Part shown: positions 7,761-14,203 of the stretch, one piece after another
How the letters are laid out: each line of letters starts with the position of its first letter
Numbering within the stretch: position 1 is the stretch's first letter
Assembly: GCA_014799475.1 (NCBI GenBank)
Contig: JAAVHX010000008.1
Location: 82,677-133,711 of the forward strand
DNA length: 51,035 nt
DNA from: Clostridiales bacterium
GTDB lineage: Bacteria > Bacillota > Clostridia > Oscillospirales > Oscillospiraceae
Reading direction: 5' to 3'
Made by a program: the position numbers and the translations under genes
The notes under the pieces: generated by a model
The model's database searches: none
The model's input: only the letters and a program-made list of their open reading frames with translations
What the model was told of the DNA's origin: nothing

Positions 7761-8411
7761 TTAACTTTCCAGCATGGGGAGCATACAGTTCCCGCAGATA
7801 AGCCGGGCCGTTTTCGTAGTCCGGGCAAGCTGTCCACATACGGGGCACTTGTAGCGAATGGAGTGCCCTTTGCTTGCGGTTCCCGTGGTAGCGGCTCCAC
7901 CGTTAGCGGCGGCGTTCCCGCCAGCGATGCGGATGCCGTGAGGTTCGTTGCGGTTCAGCTTGATTTCTTGAATGTCGTTATCAAGAATCCATTCCAACAG
8001 ACTGTCGGTGGGTTCTGTTCGGCTCCAGCCGTAACGGGTATGGGTACAGATAAGGCCGTGAGTTTCGGCGGTTTGCTTAAAGGCTTTGTTGTGATACATA
8101 CGGCTCGACCCGCTACAGTCTTGGACGTTGAGAATGGTATCATTGTACATATGTACCATTTCATGTAGGAGGGTGGCAACGGTTTCCTCTATCGGCCTGT
8201 CCAGCGTTCCCGCCCCGATGTTGATTTCGTGCTTTGCCCCGTCCTTCACTTCCCACAGCGGGGACAGGCTATAGTGACCGTATGCCCGTGGTGTGCTTTG
8301 GATAGTGATAACAGGCGTTTCCAGTTCGCCGTTGAAAAAATCGGCGTTCAGCTTGTTAAACAGCTTTTCAAGCTGTCCGGCGAGGCGGCTTGTCTTTACG
8401 ATTTCTTTCAT
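7761..8411 (-). CDS. SprT-like zinc metalloprotein
   Basis: The 216-aa protein contains the SprT/Spartan-like zincin motif HEMVH (83-87) in the typical setting (IEETVATLLHEMVHMYND), preceded by LNADFFNGEL and followed by a C-terminal zinc ribbon (KCPVCG ... LICGNC). SprT-like proteins act on DNA-protein crosslinks in eukaryotes. Bacterial versions are common in conjugative and integrative elements of Firmicutes, where the role is unproven. A good ribosome-binding site (AAGGGGAG) precedes the ATG. A Gly/Ala-rich linker separates the protease-like domain from the zinc ribbon. Confidence 0.88.
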   Translation of the reverse strand: MKEIVKTSRLAGQLEKLFNKLNADFFNGELETPVITIQSTPRAYGHYSLSPLWEVKDGAKHEINIGAGTLDRPIEETVATLLHEMVHMYNDTILNVQDCSGSSRMYHNKAFKQTAETHGLICTHTRYGWSRTEPTDSLLEWILDNDIQEIKLNRNEPHGIRIAGGNAAANGGAATTGTASKGHSIRYKCPVCGQLARTTKTARLICGNCMLPMLES

Positions 8412-8449
8412 GGTATGTACTCCCCTTCAATCAAAATTAAACTTGCAAA

Positions 8450-8488
8450 GGGGAACGGGATGGGCTATAATCTGTTTATCCCGTCCCC
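8450..8488 (-). other. GC-rich hairpin in the leader of the SprT-like gene
   Basis: GGGG-AA-CGGGAT pairs with ATCCCG-T-CCCC across a 16-nt loop, 39 bases upstream of the SprT-like start. A second hairpin (CTTGCCTG with CAGGCAAG) lies just before it, at about 8510-8550. On the minus strand it is followed only by TTTGC, so it could be an attenuator or a weak terminator of the gene at 8553. Confidence 0.4.
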
Positions 8489-8552
8489 CTTGTGGGCGGT
8501 GTCAAGTCTCTTGCCTGTAGCTTTGGTCGGCAGTCAGGCAAGGGGCTTTCCT

Positions 8553-8831
8553 TTAGGCACTGACAGTGAAGCGGCGGCTGGTGGTCTGCTTGGTGTATGC
8601 CTTGTAAACGTCTGGCATGACCTTTTTAAAGGCGGTGCTATCAAAGCGGTTGGAAAGGATTTCTGTCCAGCGGACGATGAAACGGCCCACAGTCATTTCG
8701 CTGGCGTCCTCTTTCAGCATGACCGCCTTGATTTCGTCCCGGATGGTGTCGGCGGCTTCCTTGGCTTCCTGTGCCAGTCGGTCAAGTTCCTGCATTTCTG
8801 CAATCTTGGCTTCCATTTCATTCATTGACAT
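8553..8831 (-). CDS. Conserved mobile-element protein, coiled-coil N-terminus
   Basis: A 92-aa protein with a heptad-like helical N-terminal half (MNEMEAKIAEMQELDRLAQEAKEAADTIRDEIKAVM) and a basic C-terminus (SNRFDSTAFKKVMPDVYKAYTKQTTSRRF) of a type I associate with Firmicutes integrative elements and phage. I cannot name a family. It is transcribed toward the SprT-like gene and may share its transcript. The promoter would lie in the repeat-bearing region 8832-9100. Function unknown. Confidence 0.65.
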   Translation of the reverse strand: MSMNEMEAKIAEMQELDRLAQEAKEAADTIRDEIKAVMLKEDASEMTVGRFIVRWTEILSNRFDSTAFKKVMPDVYKAYTKQTTSRRFTVSA

Positions 8832-8980
8832 TGCTTTGTTCTCCTTTCATTCTGTGCAAGGCCGGGGGCGTGAGTCCTGTTCGCGTCCTGCCTACTTAGG
8901 GAATGCGTTTCCCCGGCCCTGCTGGTGTCCTGATTTTCAAGGTCTGTGCCGCTTGGGTTTGTCCCTTGCGGTGATTACAG

Positions 8981-9071
8981 TATACACTGGGTACAGTACA
9001 TTTTCAAGATGGGATAATGTACAAAATACACTGGGTACATTTGTGTATTATATACACTGGACACAGTACAC
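8981..9071. repeat. Three iteron-like repeats in a divergent intergenic region
   Basis: Three copies of a ~20-bp unit TATACACTGGGTACAGTACA are present: 8981-9000, 9025-9042 (ends earlier) and 9051-9071 (GA replaces GT). A dyad GTGTAT TAT ATACAC overlaps the third copy. They lie between the divergent genes at 8831(-) and 9117(+). Likely functions are operator sites for the ribbon-helix-helix protein encoded next door, or iterons of an origin. Confidence 0.7.
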
Positions 9072-9116
9072 TATAGCTGATACAATATATAATAAAATTT
9101 GAAAGGGGTTGCACTA

Positions 9117-9464
9117 ATGGCAATATCTGACGCAAGGCATAGAGCCAATGAAAAATATAATGCAAAAGCATACGATGAAATAAAAGTAAGAGTAGCCAAA
9201 GGCCGCAAGGCAGAATTGCAAGCGTTTGTGGAGCGGCATGGGTTGAGCGTCAACGGATTCATTAACAGTCTGATTGATGAAGCAATGGAGCGCGAGCGGG
9301 CCGGGGGTGTCCCTGCTGGTAGTCCAGCGGTAGAGGATGGGCCGGGGGTGGTTATGGTTTCTGAAGGGGGTTCCCCGGATAAAAACAGTAGTAGTCGGTC
9401 AATCTCACTGACACCACCCCAAAAATCAGTACAGCCGCAGAACAGCGATTCAGCGCAGGAATGA
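9117..9464 (+). CDS. Ribbon-helix-helix (Arc-like) DNA-binding protein
   Basis: Start at the ATG at 9117, preceded by GAAAGGGG; an upstream TTG lies inside the untranslated leader. The N-terminal ~55 residues fit a ribbon-helix-helix domain (DEIKVRVAKGRKAELQAFVERHGLSVNGFINSLIDEAMERE). The C-terminal half is a low-complexity Pro/Ser/Gly tail. Proteins of this kind act as autoregulators in plasmids and integrative elements, and some are relaxosome accessory factors. The three iteron-like repeats immediately upstream are its obvious candidate targets. Confidence 0.75.
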   Translation: MAISDARHRANEKYNAKAYDEIKVRVAKGRKAELQAFVERHGLSVNGFINSLIDEAMERERAGGVPAGSPAVEDGPGVVMVSEGGSPDKNSSSRSISLTPPQKSVQPQNSDSAQE

Positions 9465-9480
9465 AAGGAACAGCTTAACC

Positions 9481-9729
9481 ATGGGCTTTTTTGATATTTT
9501 CGGCGGTGGGCCGTTTGATTTCAACGGGGATGGTCGAACAGATGCCAGCGAGTTAGCACTTGGGTTTATGATGCTGGACGGGTTAGGGAAAGCACAAGAA
9601 AAAGAGCGAAAGAAACAAGAATTTGTGAATGAGCTTTTTCTGAATGCCGCTATGGAAGGGCTGGAATACACTGACGAAGAAATACAAGAGATTTTAGCCG
9701 ATTCTGAACGTCTTGGGCTGTTTGATTAA
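9481..9729 (+). CDS. Small acidic protein with an EF-hand-like loop
   Basis: An 82-aa protein preceded by AAAGGAA and starting 16 bases after the previous gene, so probably in the same operon. Residues ~13-25 (DFNGDGRTDASEL) match the DxNxDGxxDxxE pattern of EF-hand and dockerin calcium loops. The rest is helical and acidic (GKAQEKERKKQEF ... YTDEEIQEILADSERLGLFD). No secretion signal is visible. I do not recognise a family. The single loop suggests calcium binding or mere resemblance. Confidence 0.65.
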   Translation: MGFFDIFGGGPFDFNGDGRTDASELALGFMMLDGLGKAQEKERKKQEFVNELFLNAAMEGLEYTDEEIQEILADSERLGLFD

Positions 9730-10377
9730 AATTTTCAGAGTTGTTTATAAGAATGGGTTGAAGTCATAGGGTGAGCCTGATATACTGTTCAATACAAAAG
9801 CCCCCGCACTATCCAATGAGATAGCCGGGAGCCACAAAGACAAGCGTTGTAGATTTTCATTTGGACTTGATGCCAGATGCACAGATGCGCCAAAGGCCGT
9901 CCGCTTGCCAAGACAGGGATACTACATTCCTGCTTTGGTAGGTGCGGCCTTTTTGTTTTGCCCGAAGGAAAGAGGTGAAGCCTACTACAGAAAATTGCCA
10001 TAGAAGCCCGTAGGAAGTCCACAGAGCGCCGTTAGTGATAGAAAGGTAAAATCCCCACGAGCGGGAGTAACCACGCTGTAACGGCTTATATGAGGCTTGT
10101 GGACGGGTGCACCTTGACAAGTGAATTTTCCTTTGGATATAGAGGGTACCCCCTTTGCGATTATAGACAAGAGGGGGTTGCCCCTCTGCGATTAGGTCTG
10201 GCGCAGTTCCCATCCGAAGGTGATGTACTCTTAGGAGACGGGAACAGTCCGGCCCAAAAGGAAAGGTGGTGGTCTGTGTGAGTGCAAGAGGGCCGTAGAA
10301 GAAATTAAATCCGTCTGTTTAATTAACATTTCCCCAAAAGAATAAGGCGGCATGGAGCCGTCAGAAAGGGCAATCAT
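9730..10377 (+). ncRNA. Highly structured non-coding stretch (candidate RNA or origin)
   Basis: No credible gene lies in 648 bases, but pairing is dense. There is a long hairpin with a T-rich tail at 9892-9958. Nested long-range stems follow: GTCCACA (10017-10023) with TGTGGAC (10098-10104), enclosing GCCGTTA (10028-10034) with TAACGGC (10079-10085), which enclose the small hairpin CCCCACGAGCGGG (10053-10065). Further stems are ACCCCCT with AGGGGGT near 10149-10180 and GTTCCC with GGGAAC near 10207-10246. A promoter-like TTGACA-18-TATAGA sits at 10114-10143. This could be a structured leader or trans-acting RNA of the element, or a replication/transfer origin next to the putative initiator gene. 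Confidence 0.55.
9892..9958 (+). terminator. Long terminator-like hairpin
   Basis: AAAGGCCG (9892-9899) pairs with CGGCCTTT (9945-9952). An inner stem CCAA-GA-CAGG pairs with CCTG-CT-TTGG, and TTTTGTTTT follows. It ends any transcript coming from the genes at 9117-9729. Confidence 0.7.
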
Positions 10378-10725
10378 ATGAATATTTTGGATGAAAGTAC
10401 AAAGGCAATGCTTGATGCTGGGCAAGTGGCGGTGCTTGATGGCGGATACATCGTTATGACCCCGGAAACGCTGTTTCAGGTGGTGCAGGGTGCCACGCTG
10501 GAAACACTTGGCGATATTATGGTGGAACAGTCCGCTGAGGAAGAAGCAAACAACAGTTTTATTCAGCATGATTGCAAGTGCTATTTCTGCGGAAAGGAAA
10601 GCGATTGGGGAACAGAGTACATCGTTACGATAGAGGGCGGCTATAACAGCGACCACGACATGGAAACGGTGTCTATGAACGTGTGCGCCGGGTGTCTGGA
10701 AAAGATGCTTGCGGCGGTGAGTTAG
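10378..10725 (+). CDS. Small protein with a four-Cys zinc-binding pattern
   Basis: A 115-aa protein with GAAAGGGC ahead of the ATG. The N-terminal half is helical and acidic. The C-terminal half carries CKCYFCG (about residues 66-72) and VCAGCLEKM near the end, a CxxC...CxxC treble-clef-like arrangement that probably holds one zinc. No family name can be given. The next gene overlaps its 3' end in another frame by about 43 bases, implying translational coupling. It likely acts with that DNA-binding protein in maintenance of the element. Confidence 0.7.
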   Translation: MNILDESTKAMLDAGQVAVLDGGYIVMTPETLFQVVQGATLETLGDIMVEQSAEEEANNSFIQHDCKCYFCGKESDWGTEYIVTIEGGYNSDHDMETVSMNVCAGCLEKMLAAVS

Positions 10726-11720
10726 AAAGTGAGGTTGATAGTATAGCAATCACAGAGGTACGCTATCCAAAGTACAAACAGTATAGAGAGTTTTTGGATG
10801 ATGAAGGAAACATAACCTATAAGGATAGAGTGACAGGCAAAGAGTACAAATCTATCACACAAGAGGTCGAATGTCCTGCTGGGAGCAAGATTGTTGTTTA
10901 TCATCCCGCACAGCTTGAAGCAATGGATAGAAAGAATCAGCAAAAAATAGAACGAATACGCAACAGAGATTTGAATTTCTATTTTGTTTTGTCAAAAGAT
11001 AGAAGGGGGGTACTTGAACCGCAAACAATAGCTCGGTTGTTTTACCTTGCGACATTTCTCCATTCCAATGATAGTATCTTACGATATGACGATGGAACGG
11101 CAATAAAACGAGCGGAAATGGCAAAACTTATGGGACTGAGTAACAGCACTCTTGACAGTTTCTTGAAGGAAGTCGTAGGTCGCTATATTTTTCGGCAACC
11201 TGATGGGAGTATGGCAATCTCAGCAGACTTTTTCCGTGGGCAGATGGCAGGACACATAAAGCAGGGCATAGACAACAGCTATCAAAAAATATTCATCAAG
11301 TCGCTACGTGAGCTATACCACCAAACCCCCGCAAGCAAACATAGATACCTTGGATATTTGTTTCTGCTACTCCCATTTATCAATTTCGAGTATAACGTGT
11401 TATGCTGGAACGCTGATGAAAAAGATATCAATGAGATAAGGCCAATGTCGTTATCTGACTTTTGCAGGGCAATCGGCTATGATGATAATGGAGGTCGCAA
11501 TGCCCAAAAGCTGGTAAACGCATACAGTAAATTGAAATTCACCTTTCGCGGAAAAGAAATGGACGTGTGTGCCTATCTCGACAATGTTACAACCGGGAAA
11601 AAGTATTTCGTTGTTAATCCCGATGTTATATATCGTGGGCATGACAGGCGAAAAGTCGAAGCGTTTGGCGTATTCTTCCCGCGCAAAGCACGGACGAAGA
11701 AGTTAATAAAAATGGGTTGA
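10683..11720 (+). CDS. Winged-helix protein, possible replication initiator
   Basis: A 345-aa protein overlapping the upstream gene. There is no in-frame ATG near the beginning; GTG at 10683 or 10692 are the available starts, so the first residues are uncertain. The central part reads like a winged-helix domain (IARLFYLATFLHSNDSILRYDDGTAIKRAEMAKLMGLSNSTLDSFLKEVV) followed by a second helix-rich domain (MSLSDFCRAIGYDDNGGRNAQKLVNAYSKL). This layout resembles initiators/replisome organisers of Firmicutes plasmids and phage, but no diagnostic motif settles it. The position downstream of a structured non-coding stretch is consistent with an origin-binding role. Confidence 0.6.
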   Translation: MRRVSGKDACGGELESEVDSIAITEVRYPKYKQYREFLDDEGNITYKDRVTGKEYKSITQEVECPAGSKIVVYHPAQLEAMDRKNQQKIERIRNRDLNFYFVLSKDRRGVLEPQTIARLFYLATFLHSNDSILRYDDGTAIKRAEMAKLMGLSNSTLDSFLKEVVGRYIFRQPDGSMAISADFFRGQMAGHIKQGIDNSYQKIFIKSLRELYHQTPASKHRYLGYLFLLLPFINFEYNVLCWNADEKDINEIRPMSLSDFCRAIGYDDNGGRNAQKLVNAYSKLKFTFRGKEMDVCAYLDNVTTGKKYFVVNPDVIYRGHDRRKVEAFGVFFPRKARTKKLIKMG

Positions 11721-12395
11721 CAAACGGGGTAAAATGTGCATAGTCTAAAAATTTTGCGTATTTTTTTGGGGTAAGGGTCTTTCGCTCAAAAGTCGAGTTT
11801 TCCGCATAACCAAGGGGGTTTTTAGCATATTGGCGGTTTGAGCCTTGCGTATTATTTTGGGGTGTCTGAAAAGCCGGAAAGCATTGTGGCACAACCGATA
11901 TGGCGATTTAAGGGGTCGTTTTTATTCTTCTCTATAGCAAACACAGAAAGCGCCCCCTTTCGGAGGTTTGATTCTCTGGGTTTTGAGATTAGCAAGAAAG
12001 CCGGGGCTGTCCAGTGGATGAAGGTATGAACATGAGAAAAGCGCGGATTTTCTCTTTCTGGATGGCACAAAAATATTTCCGCTTGACTTGTCAACATCTT
12101 TATTTACACTTTATTCATGGCTTGAAAGGTTCCTATTTTCAGGAAATTCCCATAGTTACGATAACTTCTACAAGATGGAAATTGATGGGGTTTTATAAAA
12201 GCGTCCAGTGAAACACTGGTGGTTATGGGCTTTTCTCGATGTTGACGTTTAATTTCAAAAGTTCCGCCCTACAAAGGGAGCATAGTCACCACGCCAAAGG
12301 CTGGTGCAACATATCAGTTACTCGAATATCCACCCGCACGAGCGGGCCATATCCTCGCCAATGGCAGGAGGTAACGGTGCTAAAAAGGAGGATAA
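11721..12395 (+). other. Non-coding stretch and leader of the integrase gene
   Basis: No gene is supported in 675 bases. It contains a pair of imperfect direct repeats (TTGCGTATT..TTTTGGGGT near 11752 and 11844), a promoter (12083-12110), a perfect hairpin CCAGTG-AAA-CACTGG near 12206, a CACC...GGTG hairpin near 12288-12306, and CCCGC-ACGA-GCGGG (12333-12346). The last hairpin and the GTAACGG that follows resemble the core of the structured stretch at 10053-10085. Attachment-site arm sequences or a regulatory leader are possible. Confidence 0.5.
12083..12110 (+). promoter_or_regulatory. Putative integrase promoter
   Basis: TTGACT at 12083-12088, 16-nt spacer, TACACT at 12105-12110. The -35 lies inside the small dyad TTGAC-TT-GTCAA. 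The predicted leader before the integrase ATG would be about 280 nt. Confidence 0.5.
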
Positions 12396-13604
12396 ATGAA
12401 AAGCACTGTTTCCAATATTGGACAAGGGGAGTATCGCACAAAGGTCAGCGGCCCCTATTTCAAACTTGACCTTTACAACAATACCGGGGACGTGGTATTA
12501 TCTCAATGGCTGGAACAGCCGCCGCACCTTGACAACAGCACACAGAGAATGGATTGTATGCCATTTCAGCAGGGAGTTGAAGGAATGGCTACAAAAATTA
12601 ACCGCACTGTAACTATAGCTGGTGTAAAACGCTGGATTCATGCCAACACCGAACAGGAATACGCCGACAAGCTGGCAAAGCTGATTTGTGGAGAGCCACA
12701 GGGCAGGGAGAAGCACCTATTCAGCGAATACGCTATAAATTGGTTTGAAACGTATTCCAAACCGAACATTTCCACGGCCACAGAACAGCTATATAAGCGC
12801 CTGTTTATGTGCCACATCATGCCAGCGTTTGAGGGGTTGAACGTGGAGGATATCAGGCTGGACAATATACAGCGTATGTTCAACAGTATGGACACGTCCA
12901 AAGAAACAAAGTACAAGGTGAAGCGTCTTTTGAATCAGGTGCTAAAATCTGCTGTTGACGATGAATACCTGGTGAAGAATCCCCTAAAGTCAGACCGTAT
13001 CAAAATTACGGGAACGGAAAGCACCACAACGGCGGTCTACAGTGTTGAGCAGATGCAGTATCTTGTTCAGCACATTGGAGATATTAAGCAACCGTTAGAC
13101 CGTACATACATGGCGTTACAGGCGTTGCACCCGTTACGGCTGGAAGAAGTGTTAGGGTTGAAGTGGAGCGACATAGATTTGGAGCATATGACCCTGAGCG
13201 TCAATCGTGCCGTTACCCATCCTACACGCAATCAGCCCGAAGTGAAGGATACCAAAACGAAAAGTAGTGTTCGCACTATTGGACTTTCTCAGTTGACTGT
13301 ATCGTATCTGACACCCGGTAAGGCAGACGAGTTTGTGGTTGGCGGCAACAGCCCATTGAGTTATACGCAAGTTCGCCGTATGTGTGAGCGTATCCAGAAA
13401 GATACTGGATTCACAGAGAAGATTACACCCAAACGCTTTCGCACAACCGTACTGACAGACCTATACGACAAGACCCGTGATATTAAGTTGGTGCAAGCGG
13501 CGGCAGGGCATACTACGGCGGATATGACTTTGAAGCACTACGTCAAAGGCCGTGGAAACGTGGTGCAGTCGGCGGCAGCAGTCGATAGCGTATACATGGC
13601 ATGA
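12396..13604 (+). CDS. Tyrosine recombinase (phage-type integrase)
   Basis: A 402-aa protein with a strong AAGGAGG ribosome-binding site. An N-terminal arm-binding region is followed by a SAM-like core-binding domain (FSEYAINWFETYSKPNISTATEQLYKRLFMCHIMPAFEGL) and the catalytic domain. Catalytic residues visible are Arg I in HPLRLEEVLGLKWSDID, a K-x-x-R box (PKRFRTT, with Lys at the usual His position), the GHTT box and the Tyr nucleophile in LKHYVKG. The gene ends about 220 bases from the intact tRNA-Val, as expected for the enzyme that integrated the element there. Excision would also need a directionality factor, and none is recognisable. Confidence 0.93.
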   Translation: MKSTVSNIGQGEYRTKVSGPYFKLDLYNNTGDVVLSQWLEQPPHLDNSTQRMDCMPFQQGVEGMATKINRTVTIAGVKRWIHANTEQEYADKLAKLICGEPQGREKHLFSEYAINWFETYSKPNISTATEQLYKRLFMCHIMPAFEGLNVEDIRLDNIQRMFNSMDTSKETKYKVKRLLNQVLKSAVDDEYLVKNPLKSDRIKITGTESTTTAVYSVEQMQYLVQHIGDIKQPLDRTYMALQALHPLRLEEVLGLKWSDIDLEHMTLSVNRAVTHPTRNQPEVKDTKTKSSVRTIGLSQLTVSYLTPGKADEFVVGGNSPLSYTQVRRMCERIQKDTGFTEKITPKRFRTTVLTDLYDKTRDIKLVQAAAGHTTADMTLKHYVKGRGNVVQSAAAVDSVYMA

Positions 13605-13820
13605 CAGAGGTAAAATTGCAAATGATTTGCACGCCTGCAAAGCCGGAACCCGTTGATATGAGCGGGTTTCAAGGCCATTAGACGGCCCAAAGTTTGCAAA
13701 AATGATTGCAAATTGCCCCGAATTTCAGAAACGAGGTCGTTCGGCAGAAATAGAAACGCCACAAAAAGTTTTAATTTCAAAAGAAAAAGCACCCAAACCG
13801 TTAAGTTTGAGTGCTAAATC
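13605..13820. other. Integrase-attP interval with TTGCAAA repeats
   Basis: A short non-coding interval with a palindrome TGCAAAT-G-ATTTGCA (about 13618-13632) and a related TTTGCAAAAATGATTGCAAA near 13694, plus a hairpin around AACCCGTT...AGCGGGTT. The repeats are candidate integrase arm-binding sites because they adjoin the core att repeat. Confidence 0.45.
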
Positions 13821-13867
13821 TTGGTGGAGACTACAGAACTCGAATCTGTGACCTCTTGCGTGTGAAG
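13821..13867. repeat. Right attachment site (47-bp att copy inside tRNA-Val)
   Basis: Identical to 3837-3883. The sequence runs from the anticodon loop to the CCA end of the intact tRNA-Val gene, so integration restored the tRNA. Confidence 0.9.
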
Positions 13868-13897
13868 CAAGCGCTCTACCGGCTGAGCTAAGCCTCC
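13822..13897 (-). tRNA. tRNA-Val (anticodon CAC)
   Basis: A 76-nt cloverleaf with CCA encoded. The acceptor GGAGGCT pairs with AGTCTCC, the anticodon arm is CTTGC-TTCACAC-GCAAG, and the T-arm is ACAGA-TTCGAGT-TCTGT. The 3' half is the integration target of the adjoining element. Confidence 0.95.
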
Positions 13898-13901
13898 ATA
13901 T

Positions 13902-13976
13902 TGGTGACCCGGACGGGAATCGAACCCGTGTTACCGCCGTGAAAGGGCGGTGTCTTAGCCGCTTGACCACCGGGCC
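13902..13976 (-). tRNA. tRNA-Glu (anticodon TTC)
   Basis: A 75-nt cloverleaf with encoded CCA. Anticodon arm CCGCC-CTTTCAC-GGCGG; T-arm ACGGG-TTCGATT-CCCGT. It lies 4 bases upstream of tRNA-Val in the same transcript. Confidence 0.95.
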
Positions 13977-14011
13977 GCGGGTGCCCAAGGCGGGCGGTAT
14001 CAGAACGGGGG

Positions 14012-14042
14012 CCCGAAGAAGCGGCATCACCGCTTCTTCGGG
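14012..14042. other. Perfect hairpin between tRNA genes
   Basis: A 13-bp perfect stem (14012-14024 with 14030-14042), loop CATCA, between tRNA-Met and tRNA-Glu. There is no T-tract on the transcribed strand, so it is more likely a processing or stability element than a terminator. Confidence 0.6.
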
Positions 14043-14043
14043 A

Positions 14044-14120
14044 TGGTAGCGGCGACTGGATTCGAACCGGTGACAACTCGGGTATGAACCGAGTGCTCTA
14101 GCCAACTGAGCTACGCCGCC
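14044..14120 (-). tRNA. tRNA-Met (anticodon CAT), elongator type
   Basis: A 77-nt cloverleaf with encoded CCA. Acceptor GGCGGCG/CGCCGCT; anticodon arm CTCGG-TTCATAC-CCGAG. Overall similarity to elongator tRNA-Met of Bacillus; CAT could also belong to lysidine-modified tRNA-Ile2, which is less likely here. Confidence 0.9.
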
Positions 14121-14203
14121 ATGTTGCCGCCCCGACAGGGGCAAGAGTTACTATACATCATTTTTGGAGAAATGTCAACCCTTTTTTCCGCGAACCATGG
14201 CTT

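Larger units (their letters stand above)
3837..13867. mobile_element. Integrative element inserted in tRNA-Val(CAC), ~10 kb
   Basis: A 47-bp direct repeat, identical at 3837-3883 and 13821-13867, consists of the 3' part of the tRNA-Val gene from the anticodon loop to CCA. The right copy belongs to an intact tRNA gene and the left copy is an orphan fragment, which is the signature of site-specific integration into a tRNA 3' end. The tyrosine integrase (12396-13604) lies next to the intact tRNA. Base composition inside is visibly lower in GC than the flanking chromosome. Cargo includes a resolvase, regulators, a lipoprotein, a SprT-like protein and a possible replication initiator. No relaxase, coupling protein or capsid gene is seen, so it looks like a mobilizable or decayed element rather than a self-transmissible ICE or a prophage. 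Confidence 0.9.

Noticed and set aside
8981-9071. CRISPR array
   Set aside because: Only three imperfect repeats with unequal short spacing, inside a promoter region, and no cas genes.
9730-10377. Group II intron or retron
   Set aside because: No reverse transcriptase nearby and no recognisable domain V or msr/msd layout.
12239-12469. 76-aa frame upstream of the integrase as an excisionase
   Set aside because: No ribosome-binding site, no helix-turn-helix, and it runs through the integrase leader hairpins and into the integrase gene in another frame.
3893-13820. Prophage
   Set aside because: No capsid, terminase, portal, tail or lysis genes are present.
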